From Helicobacteraceae bacterium (lineage in GTDB: Bacteria; Campylobacterota; Campylobacteria; Campylobacterales; Sulfurimonadaceae), in contig JALUKO010000408.1 of assembly GCA_027056525.1 (NCBI GenBank), positions 1 to 6,142 on the forward strand: a DNA stretch of 6,142 nucleotides. The letters are read 5' to 3'. The number at the start of each line of letters is the position of its first letter. The first letter of the stretch is position 1. The position numbers and the translations under genes are program-made. Positions 1 through 6,072 of this stretch are shown here, piece after piece. The notes beneath the pieces were generated by a model. That model worked only from the letters and a program-made list of their open reading frames with translations. It was not told the DNA's origin and ran no database searches.

Positions 1-24
1 CATATATTTCAATTAATTAGAAAA

Positions 25-42
25 TTGATAATTTTTTGATAA
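25..42 (+). promoter_or_regulatory. Tandem TTGATAA direct repeat, possible response-regulator binding site
   Basis: TTGATAA occurs exactly at 25-31 and again at 36-42, separated by TTTT, giving an 11-base repeat period. OmpR/PhoB-family regulators bind as head-to-tail dimers on direct repeats of about 10-11 bp, and the gene that follows encodes such a regulator, so an autoregulatory site is plausible. The DNA here is very AT-rich and the repeat overlaps the likely -10 region, so part of the match may be promoter sequence. A near copy lies upstream of sqr at 6067-6084. Confidence 0.4.
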
Positions 43-46
43 AAGG
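27..46 (+). promoter_or_regulatory. Candidate -10 box and ribosome binding site of the response regulator gene
   Basis: GATAAT at 27-32 matches the sigma-70 -10 consensus at five of six positions and would place the transcript start near 39-40. No convincing -35 box precedes it, which is common for Campylobacterota promoters. AAAAGG at 41-46 lies 8 bases before the ATG at 55 and serves as a moderate Shine-Dalgarno sequence. The leader would be very short. The transcript start is inferred only. Confidence 0.4.
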
Positions 47-54
47 TTTTACAC

Positions 55-804
55 ATGGAAAATGGTAGCGTTATAATAGTTGAAGATGATGAGATCACAG
101 CACTCAACTTAAAAATCTCTCTGCAAAAACATGGCTATGAAGTTATAGACATCTGTGACAATGCAGAAGATGCAAAAGAATCGATAGAGAGTAAAAAACC
201 TAATATTGTTATTGTTGATATATCATTGCAAGAAAGTGATGATGGGATAGAACTCGCTCAGACCATACGGGATGAGTACGACATACCATTTATCTTTCTT
301 ACATCCTATAGTGATGATGAGATCATTTCTAAGGCTAAAAAAACTGAACCTTATGGGTATATAGTGAAGCCTTTTGACCCGAACTCCCTTCATGCAACCA
401 TACAAATGGCGATCTTTAAGTTTGAAGTTGAAAATGAGAGAAAAGAGGAGATGGACTTTCCTAAAATGAACAAACTCAACATTGAGAAGCTTCTGTATGC
501 AAAAAGAGAGGGTGATGAGCCAATTGTAAAATTTGGTAAAGATTATCATCTCGATATCAATGCATGTGAGACATTTTTTAAAGATAAAAAAATCAGACTT
601 ACAAAGAAAGAAAATGCTTTTTTACGTCTGTTAGTCGCACAGCTTGGGTTTGTTGTAACATTTCAGCAAGCGATGGAATATGTTTGGGAAGAAAACGGCG
701 CAACTGAGAACAGCGTCAGAACACTCGTATGGAGACTCAGAAACAAACTGGAAACTGATATCATCAAAAATGCTTCAGGCATTGGCTACTATATAGATGA
801 GTAA
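55..804 (+). CDS. OmpR/PhoB-family two-component response regulator
   Basis: A 249-residue transcriptional regulator with two domains. Residues 1-120 form a CheY-like receiver: acidic pocket Glu10, Asp11 and Asp12, phosphoacceptor Asp55 at the end of a hydrophobic strand (IVIVD), Thr83 in FLTSY, and the conserved Lys105-Pro106 (VKPF). A charged linker of about 35 residues leads to a winged-helix DNA-binding domain (about 157-249), with LTKKENAFLRLL at 182-193, a recognition helix around NSVRTLVWRLRNKL (219-232), and the wing ending in GIGYY. All phosphorylation residues are present, so it should be active. The gene converges on the hybrid kinase gene, with 7 bases between the stop codons. That kinase carries its own HPt domain, so this regulator is the likely last acceptor of the relay, although the partnership is inferred from proximity. 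Its target genes are unknown; candidate sites lie before itself and before sqr. Confidence 0.93.
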   Translation: MENGSVIIVEDDEITALNLKISLQKHGYEVIDICDNAEDAKESIESKKPNIVIVDISLQESDDGIELAQTIRDEYDIPFIFLTSYSDDEIISKAKKTEPYGYIVKPFDPNSLHATIQMAIFKFEVENERKEEMDFPKMNKLNIEKLLYAKREGDEPIVKFGKDYHLDINACETFFKDKKIRLTKKENAFLRLLVAQLGFVVTFQQAMEYVWEENGATENSVRTLVWRLRNKLETDIIKNASGIGYYIDE

Positions 805-841
805 AGAATAGTTACGAGATCTTTATCTCGTCTATTCTTTT
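803..841. terminator. Bidirectional terminator hairpin between convergent genes
   Basis: An outer stem of 9 bp pairs 803-811 (AAAGAATAG) with 832-840 (CTATTCTTT). A 7-bp inner stem pairs 814-820 with 825-831 around a CTTT loop, with a two-base bulge at 812-813. On the plus strand the structure ends in TTCTTTT, and on the minus strand in TTCTTT, so it can stop transcription from both sides. The regulator stop codon (802-804) and the kinase stop codon (812-814) both fall in or at the edge of the hairpin, and the right arm encodes the last residues of the kinase. Termination itself is inferred from structure. Confidence 0.78.
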
Positions 842-3481
842 GTGCATCTCTTCAAAAGCTTCTCTGTAAGGATAATCGCTATTTTTATTTTTTGCCATGC
901 TCTCCATCTCACTGGAAGTTTGCTGCAAGGATTCTATCCTAAAATTACCACTTGAACCTTTGATGCTGTGTGCTAATAATGCGATCTTTTTAAAGTCCTT
1001 TGCATCAATAGCATCACTTATCTCAGGAAGCAGTTTTTTCATTTTTTTGATGAAGAGTCCCAAAAGCATCACAAGTTCATCTTCACTGAGCATCAGCTCT
1101 TCCATAAGCTTTGCAACATCTACGCCTTGTATTTGGCTTTGAGAAGTCTCATCTTCCTCTTTAACCTCTATATCTGCTGCACCACTTTCATCTCTTACCT
1201 TCAGATATGAATCAAACACTTTCTCAAGCTCTTTTATGATGATAGGTTTGCCTAAAAATGCATCATAACCACTAGAGAGTCCCCTCTCTTTGACACCTTT
1301 TATAACATTGGCGGTCAGTGCGGAAACAGGGGTATGCTGCAAGGATTCCTCTTTTTCATATGCCAAAATATTTTTGACAGCTTCATTACCATCCATGATC
1401 GGCATCTGCTCATCCATCAAGATCAGATCGTAACTATTTGCTTTGTACTTTCTAACGGCTTCCAAACCGTTATAAGCAAGATCAAATGTTAAGCCGTATT
1501 TTGCAAGTATAATCTTAATAAGTTCCTGATTAGCTTCATTATCTTCTGCAACCAAGATATGTCCCGTGTACATTTTTCCTTTTTTACTTACTTGATGATA
1601 ATAAGAATCAGGGTTCAGTAGTTCTAAAAATGTTGCTTTGATTTTAGAGCAATACAGTGGAAAACACATAGGCATAATATGATCATACTTATCGTACTCA
1701 TCTGAGAGCTTACGCATAAGGGCTATATACTTTTTATCTGAATGAATGACATTATTTTTAAACTCTTCATCGATCTCATCATGAATGTACACTGCCACAT
1801 CAAAATCGATCTCAAGACTGTCCACTACCTCTATATCCATACCAAATATTGAAGCATATTTTAAAAATGCTTCATATTTATCTAAGCCTTTTTTACCATC
1901 AGAATACATGATGATCTTAAGGTCTTGAAACTCTTCGATATTTTCAAAGATCTGACAACTGTCATTTTTGATCTCTACGGGTATTTTCAGCCAAAAAGTA
2001 CTCCCTTTTCCAAGTGCCGAATTTGCGGTTACTTCCCCATGCATATGTTCTGCCAACTGTTGACAAATAGAGAGTCCAAGCCCCGTACCGTCAACCTTTT
2101 TGTTTTCGGAATACTGAGCTTGGGCAAAGGCTGTAAACACATTGCCAAGATCCTCTTTGGCGATCCCTATGCCGTTATCTTTTACACGTACTTTCAGTAC
2201 ACTCTCTTCACAAGTTGCCTCAACGCTGATAATACCTCCATCTGGAGTAAATTTGATCGCATTACTTAAAAAGTTCGAGAGTATCTGTTTGATTCTTAGT
2301 GGATCGGCGTAAAGTTCTGTTGGAATACTCGGGTCTATAAATGAGGTGATGGTGATATTTTTATTGTTTGCACTCGCAACAAAAAGCTCCATGGTGTGAC
2401 TAATCTCTTCATGGATAGAAAATATCTTTGGCTCAATGGTAAACTCACCACTTCTGAGTTTTGAGAAGTCCAAAATATCATTTATGATACTTAAAAGATT
2501 TTCACCACTGTTTAAAATAATATCTAAATATTTTTTATGTTTTTTAGAAGTATTTTCATTTCTTAAAAGATTTACAAATCCTAAAATAGCGTTAAGCGGT
2601 GTGCGTATCTCGTGAGACATATTTGAGAGGAAGTACTCTTTTGACTTTCCGGCATTAAGTGCTTCTGCTCTTGCATCGATGAGAGTGGTTATATCGTACG
2701 CTATAGACATATACTCAGTAGAGTTCTCAAAAGGATCGTTTATCTTTACTATGGTCACATCTATATAAAAATACTCCCCGTTTTTCTTAAGGTTTTTTAT
2801 GGTCCCACGAAATATTCCCTTGTATTTTAACTCTTTCCAGAGATTTTCAAAATATTCACTCGACATATCCCCATGTTTCATAAAGCTGTACTTTTGACCT
2901 ATAAGTTCATCCTCAGTATATCCACAGAGATTTACCAACTTTTTATTCACATAGGTGATAGTACCTTCGAGATCTGTTTTGTAGATCAAAGCACTCTCAT
3001 CAAGCGCTTTTTTATACTCACTCATAAGCCTGACATTTTTATCTATCTCCTGCTCTTTTTGAAAGATAGTATCTGTATAATATTTGAGGATAGCTTTAAA
3101 GTTCTCATCAAAAATAAAATAGATCTCATTCGCTATATCTTTGGAGTTTATGTCGGCATCGTATGTAAAATCTATCATCGATTTACGAAAATGACTGCAT
3201 ATACTAAAAAGCTCCTCTGTCGTGATCTCTTTATCTTTCATATATTTGAGAAGTTTCTCCATAATAGGACACTTCCCAATCTCAACTTTGGAAGAGATGA
3301 TACCCATAATATAATCAAACAAACCACTGGCATACACCATCACAAAGGTATTTTTTTCTATGGAGTGTTGTTTGAGTATCTCTTCTGGTACGCTGTACTG
3401 CATCCAGTGCTGAAGTATCTTATCTTTTGAGTCTATAAAGAGCTGTTGTGTTTTAATTAAATTTGGTATTGATTCTTGCAT
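812..3481 (-). CDS. Cytoplasmic hybrid histidine kinase (PAS-HisKA-HATPase-pseudoREC-REC-HPt)
   Basis: An 889-residue hybrid sensor kinase with no membrane segment or signal peptide, so it should sense a cytoplasmic or partner-borne signal. Residues 1-145 are a helical domain I cannot name; the pattern recalls globin-like RsbR N-terminal modules. Residues 158-270 form a PAS domain, with HGDM at 203-206 and KNLKKNGEYF at 229-238, resembling the redox-sensing FAD PAS of Aer. HisKA carries His290 in SHEIRTPLN. The ATPase domain shows the N box (Asn407), DNGIGI (435-440), FTAFAQ (449-454) and GTGLGL (465-470). Residues 518-625 look like a degenerate receiver. The true receiver (640-760) has Glu646-Asp647, phosphoacceptor Asp690, Thr723 and Lys745. 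The HPt domain (about 785-885) has His838 in AHSIKGSSGN. The full relay His290-Asp690-His838 is intact. The start lies 14 bases after the deformylase-like gene, with only a weak AAAGAA ribosome site, which suggests cotranscription. The signal is unknown. Confidence 0.93.
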   Translation of the reverse strand: MQESIPNLIKTQQLFIDSKDKILQHWMQYSVPEEILKQHSIEKNTFVMVYASGLFDYIMGIISSKVEIGKCPIMEKLLKYMKDKEITTEELFSICSHFRKSMIDFTYDADINSKDIANEIYFIFDENFKAILKYYTDTIFQKEQEIDKNVRLMSEYKKALDESALIYKTDLEGTITYVNKKLVNLCGYTEDELIGQKYSFMKHGDMSSEYFENLWKELKYKGIFRGTIKNLKKNGEYFYIDVTIVKINDPFENSTEYMSIAYDITTLIDARAEALNAGKSKEYFLSNMSHEIRTPLNAILGFVNLLRNENTSKKHKKYLDIILNSGENLLSIINDILDFSKLRSGEFTIEPKIFSIHEEISHTMELFVASANNKNITITSFIDPSIPTELYADPLRIKQILSNFLSNAIKFTPDGGIISVEATCEESVLKVRVKDNGIGIAKEDLGNVFTAFAQAQYSENKKVDGTGLGLSICQQLAEHMHGEVTANSALGKGSTFWLKIPVEIKNDSCQIFENIEEFQDLKIIMYSDGKKGLDKYEAFLKYASIFGMDIEVVDSLEIDFDVAVYIHDEIDEEFKNNVIHSDKKYIALMRKLSDEYDKYDHIMPMCFPLYCSKIKATFLELLNPDSYYHQVSKKGKMYTGHILVAEDNEANQELIKIILAKYGLTFDLAYNGLEAVRKYKANSYDLILMDEQMPIMDGNEAVKNILAYEKEESLQHTPVSALTANVIKGVKERGLSSGYDAFLGKPIIIKELEKVFDSYLKVRDESGAADIEVKEEDETSQSQIQGVDVAKLMEELMLSEDELVMLLGLFIKKMKKLLPEISDAIDAKDFKKIALLAHSIKGSSGNFRIESLQQTSSEMESMAKNKNSDYPYREAFEEMHKRIDEIKIS

Positions 3482-3495
3482 ATATCTATATTTCT

Positions 3496-4314
3496 TTAAT
3501 TTGGATTAATTAGAAAGTATGATATTACCATGATTAATATTAATTTTATAATAGATACAAGCATTGTGCCTATAATATTTCCCGTTTGACAGCTAATGCA
3601 GGATGTATAACGTTTTGCTTCATAGTGTGCATAGAAAAAATAAACGATATTAAGCAGCAAAACCGTTGCAAAAAGATACTCCTGCGCGCTCCACATACTC
3701 TCAAGTATCACCTCATCACCCACAAACAAAGAGCCAACAAGTAAAAGAGCCATAACAATAAGAGCTATATTGGCAATTTTTGGAAAATAATCTCTTTTAA
3801 AAGTTGTCGGGCATGTCTCACTTATAGCCACATCTGCTCCAAACTCCAACTTCTTCTCAAATTTTGCTTTCTCCTCTTTGGAGAGCTTACTTAAAAAATG
3901 TGCACCAAAGGTATAGTCTATTTTTCTTTGCAAAAGGATACTAAAAGCACCTTGGGCTTGAAGAGAATGTTGTTTGCCTTCTCTATCTTGATATACCAAA
4001 GAGATTTTATCATAGCGTGTTACTTCCGCAGAAAGTCCTGGAAAGTATGCAGTAGTCTCTGTTGTAGTCACCTTTCCTTCAGTCGTAAAAATTCTTGGAT
4101 TTATAAGTTCTAAAAACTCTTCATTTTCATCTTTGACTACAACAACATTAAAATAACTTCCTATTTGAAATGCTGCAAGCCCGTCAAGATTATTCTCTGT
4201 TATAGTATCTTTCAAATCCTCTATAAGAGAAAATAATGCTTGATCAAACTGCCTCACATCTGTGGCGAACTCTACACTCGGCGGAGTTGGATAGCGTACA
4301 ATATCTTTAACCAT
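3496..4314 (-). CDS. Membrane-anchored peptide deformylase-like pseudoenzyme
   Basis: A 272-residue protein. Residues 1-145 follow the peptide deformylase layout: the usual N-terminal pattern (DIVRYPTPP), motif 1 as DGLAAFQIG (44-52, Gln50 kept), motif 2 at 91-95 and motif 3 at 129-134. Motif 2, normally EGCLS, reads FPGLS, so the metal-binding cysteine is Gly93. Motif 3, normally QHExDH, reads QRKIDY, so both metal-binding histidines are Arg130 and Tyr134 and the catalytic glutamate is Lys131. Deformylation of formyl-methionine is therefore very unlikely. Three hydrophobic helices follow (about 180-199, 211-229 and 246-269), with a Cys239-x-x-Cys242 pair between the last two. True deformylases are soluble and end near residue 170. 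The gene probably shares an operon with the downstream kinase, so a sensory or scaffolding role is possible. The function is unknown, and automatic annotation as an active deformylase would be misleading. Confidence 0.85.
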   Translation of the reverse strand: MVKDIVRYPTPPSVEFATDVRQFDQALFSLIEDLKDTITENNLDGLAAFQIGSYFNVVVVKDENEEFLELINPRIFTTEGKVTTTETTAYFPGLSAEVTRYDKISLVYQDREGKQHSLQAQGAFSILLQRKIDYTFGAHFLSKLSKEEKAKFEKKLEFGADVAISETCPTTFKRDYFPKIANIALIVMALLLVGSLFVGDEVILESMWSAQEYLFATVLLLNIVYFFYAHYEAKRYTSCISCQTGNIIGTMLVSIIKLILIMVISYFLINPN

Positions 4315-4321
4315 GAAACGA

Positions 4322-4340
4322 CCTTATAAAATAAATTTTA
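4322..4340 (-). promoter_or_regulatory. Candidate promoter/operator and ribosome site of the deformylase-like gene
   Basis: Positions 4327-4340 are a perfect inverted repeat, TAAAAT-AA-ATTTTA. Read on the minus strand, TAAAAT at 4340-4335 fits a -10 box at five of six positions and would start transcription near 4328. No -35 box is recognisable. AAGG at 4325-4322, 7 bases before the ATG, is a modest ribosome site. The palindrome could be an operator or simply AT-rich chance. If the hairpin at 4369-4391 is leaky, the gene may also be read from sqr. Confidence 0.3.
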
Positions 4341-4368
4341 GTGTAAAAGAGAAGTGGTTTTATGAGAG

Positions 4369-4391
4369 AAGGCCTTGCAAAGCAAGACCTT
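4369..4391 (-). terminator. Hairpin after the sqr-linked small gene, possible terminator or attenuator
   Basis: On the minus strand AAGGTCTTGC pairs with GCAAGGCCTT around a TTT loop, giving a 10-bp stem with a single G-U wobble. It starts 7 bases after the stop codon of the small gene. The sequence after the stem (CTCTCATAAAACC) has no uridine run, so intrinsic termination would be weak. It could instead protect the 3' end of the sqr message, or let some transcription pass into the deformylase-like and kinase genes. Confidence 0.5.
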
Positions 4392-4398
4392 TGCGAGA

Positions 4399-4560
4399 CT
4401 AGTGACTTTTACTAACCACTACTAACATCTTAAGATTTATAGCTATAAATCTGATAAACTGCCAAATGACACAAGTTCTCATCTTTTTTGCAAAAGATCC
4501 CGGAACCATTGTAGTATAGTTTTGCTCATACGCTTTAATATTTGCTTCTTCTTTTTTCAT
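4399..4560 (-). CDS. Small protein (53 aa) linked to sulfide:quinone oxidoreductase
   Basis: A short open frame beginning MKKEEANIKAYEQNY and ending VVVSKSH. I do not recognise the family. Translation is strongly supported by AAGGAG at 4571-4566, five bases before the ATG and the best Shine-Dalgarno sequence in the window. The gene follows the sqr stop codon by 16 bases, so the two should be cotranscribed. The first 20 residues are polar. From about residue 26 the chain is basic and then hydrophobic, with Trp33, Phe35, Arg37, Phe38 and Lys44 placed as in an amphipathic or membrane-surface helix. One cysteine (Cys30) is present. There is no signal peptide. The pattern FIRFIAIN (35-42) resembles ILHYLFIW in the C-terminal helix of the neighbouring SQR. 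A role as an SQR accessory or membrane-docking subunit is inference from position and shape alone. Confidence 0.75.
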   Translation of the reverse strand: MKKEEANIKAYEQNYTTMVPGSFAKKMRTCVIWQFIRFIAINLKMLVVVSKSH

Positions 4561-4565
4561 AATTT

Positions 4566-4571
4566 CTCCTT
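4566..4571 (-). promoter_or_regulatory. Strong ribosome binding site of the 53-residue gene
   Basis: AAGGAG on the minus strand lies five bases before the ATG at 4560 and matches the anti-Shine-Dalgarno consensus. It sits in the short gap after the sqr stop codon and is the main evidence that the small downstream frame is a real gene. Confidence 0.75.
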
Positions 4572-4576
4572 ATTTT

Positions 4577-6031
4577 TTACTCTGGTATCATTGTCCAGCC
4601 AGCTTTAAGCTTCGCTTTCCAAATAAATAGATAATGTAATATATGCTTGATCCAGTGACCTGCAAGACCAATCTCACCAAAAGTATAATCGGTATCACGA
4701 CCTGTTCCCGGGTACTTCTCAAAGTCAGGAACAACCGGATAAACAGTCATTGCTGCTGCCGTACCGTCAAAGAGACCTTTTCCTGCTGAAGCAACACAAG
4801 CCGCACCCATATCTGCCATAGAGGATTCATGAAGCGGCGCATTTTCACCTTTTAGAATTCTGTCACAGATAGAGTGTGCCACAGCTTTGCCGATAATACC
4901 AGAAGGCATACCCGTACGTGGCGGTGTAGGGTTGATCGGTGTTCCATTTGGTGAGCTCATTGGCTTAGAGATAGGATGCGGTGGTGCAAAAGCGATACCA
5001 CAAGCAAACATATTGTCATATGTAGGGTTTTGGTATGTTTTTGGCCAGTCACTTGCTTTCCAGTTCTCATAACTTCCAGCAGCATAGTTAGCATCCACTT
5101 TCATAAATCCATTTGGAGCAAAAACCGTATCTGTGATATCTTCACCCGCTTTGTTGTATGCTTTTAAGCCAACGCCTGCAAAAGGAGGGATGAGCATAGA
5201 AAAGTCAAACTCCTCTTCACCCGTACTACCATCAAGAAGTTCATACTCGATTCTACCCTCTTCCACTTTAGATACGTGTGCACCTATAAGCCAATCTACA
5301 CCACGCTCGGTAAAGAGTGATTCGGTGAAAATTTTTGAACTTACAGCGTATCCGCCAACTTTCATATGAAGTCCGCCCATACCAAAATCACCAAGGAATG
5401 ATTCGTTTGATATCCACTTGATATCGGCCATATCACGAACACCCGCTTTGCTTAGCTCATGTTCAATGTTGAAAATATACTCAAATGCTGCACCCTGACA
5501 TGTACACATACCATGTCCCGTACCTATTAAGAACTTCTGACGCTCTCCATTTTTCATCTTCTCTATAGATTTTGCAAGCTCCTGCGAAGCGTGCACAGCA
5601 TGATCTGCGGTACATACTGAAACAGTATGACCTGCATCCAGCCCAGGTGTAGCACCAAAGTTTAGTTTTGGTCCTGTAGCGTTTATAATATAATCATATT
5701 CTATCTCTTCACTCTGACCCGCTTGCTCTTCAGAAGTAAACTCCACAGTTACAAAAGGTTTCTCTTTACTTTCACTCCCCTCAGGATTAATTGAAACAGC
5801 TTTTGCCTGCTTATATGTAATACCGGCTTTTGCATAAACCGGTGCCAAATCAAATGTAACTTCATCTTTTGTCATTTGACCAACGCCAACCCAAATATTT
5901 GATGGAATCCAGTTCCATTTCGAGTTAGGGGTAACCACCACAACTTCATGTTGTGAACCAAGCCATTTTGCTGCGAATGTCGCTGCAGTATGTCCAGATA
6001 CCCCTCCTCCTAAAACAACTAATCTTGCCAT
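4577..6031 (-). CDS. sqr: Sulfide:quinone oxidoreductase
   Basis: A 484-residue flavoprotein of the SQR/flavocytochrome c sulfide dehydrogenase family. It oxidises sulfide to zero-valent sulfur or polysulfide and passes the electrons to membrane quinone. The N-terminal Rossmann motif GGGVSG is at 8-13, and a second FAD-contact motif NATG at 117-120. The three cysteines typical of SQR are present: Cys140 (SVCTADHA), Cys178 (TCQGAAFEY) and Cys412 (ACVASAGKG); the last two should bridge the sulfur at the flavin. An extra Cys176 makes a CxC pair. The segment 342-385 (FACGIAFAPPHP to GKAVA) is the FAD/quinone-side loop, extended compared with shorter SQRs. The C-terminus (458-476) is an aromatic, basic amphipathic helix of the kind that binds SQR to the membrane. 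No signal peptide is seen. The ATG follows GGAG by five bases. At about 480 residues it belongs to a long SQR subtype, which I cannot fix without a tree. It is probably first in an operon with the 53-residue gene. Confidence 0.93.
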   Translation of the reverse strand: MARLVVLGGGVSGHTAATFAAKWLGSQHEVVVVTPNSKWNWIPSNIWVGVGQMTKDEVTFDLAPVYAKAGITYKQAKAVSINPEGSESKEKPFVTVEFTSEEQAGQSEEIEYDYIINATGPKLNFGATPGLDAGHTVSVCTADHAVHASQELAKSIEKMKNGERQKFLIGTGHGMCTCQGAAFEYIFNIEHELSKAGVRDMADIKWISNESFLGDFGMGGLHMKVGGYAVSSKIFTESLFTERGVDWLIGAHVSKVEEGRIEYELLDGSTGEEEFDFSMLIPPFAGVGLKAYNKAGEDITDTVFAPNGFMKVDANYAAGSYENWKASDWPKTYQNPTYDNMFACGIAFAPPHPISKPMSSPNGTPINPTPPRTGMPSGIIGKAVAHSICDRILKGENAPLHESSMADMGAACVASAGKGLFDGTAAAMTVYPVVPDFEKYPGTGRDTDYTFGEIGLAGHWIKHILHYLFIWKAKLKAGWTMIPE

Positions 6032-6063
6032 ATGATCTCCAATGCATTTTAAGTTCTAAATAG

Positions 6064-6072
6064 ATTTTATCA
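6064..6072 (-). promoter_or_regulatory. Extended -10 promoter element of sqr
   Basis: On the minus strand TGATAAAAT forms an extended -10 (TGn followed by TAAAAT, five of six to consensus). It would start transcription near 6057, leaving a leader of about 26 bases before the sqr ATG at 6031 with GGAG at 6040-6037. The -35 position is only AT-rich, with a T run at about 6085-6090, as is usual in Campylobacterota. Confidence 0.55.

Noticed and set aside
25..42. FNR/CRP-type operator (TTGAT-N4-ATCAA)
   Set aside because: The two TTGAT copies are in direct and not inverted orientation, so the dyad symmetry of an FNR or CRP site is missing.
223..549. A 108-codon open frame opposite the response regulator
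   Set aside because: It is antisense to the receiver domain, with no motif and no ribosome site; the conserved regulator explains the open frame.
2873..3430. A 185-codon open frame on the plus strand, opposite the kinase gene
   Set aside because: It lies wholly antisense to the conserved PAS and N-terminal part of the kinase, has no ribosome site, and its product is a low-complexity mix rich in Phe, Ile and Tyr, as expected from a shadow frame.
812..3481. Membrane-bound sensor kinase
   Set aside because: No hydrophobic segment long enough to cross a membrane was seen anywhere in the 889 residues.
3496..4314. Annotation as an active peptide deformylase (def)
   Set aside because: All three metal ligands and the catalytic glutamate are replaced, and the protein has membrane helices that true deformylases lack.
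5133..5369. Open frames opposite sqr (also at 4887-5072 and 4976-5167)
   Set aside because: They are short, mutually overlapping and antisense to well-conserved SQR sequence.
4577..6031. Flavocytochrome c sulfide dehydrogenase flavoprotein subunit (FccB)
   Set aside because: There is no Tat or Sec signal peptide and no cytochrome partner nearby; the cysteine set and amphipathic C-terminus fit SQR better.
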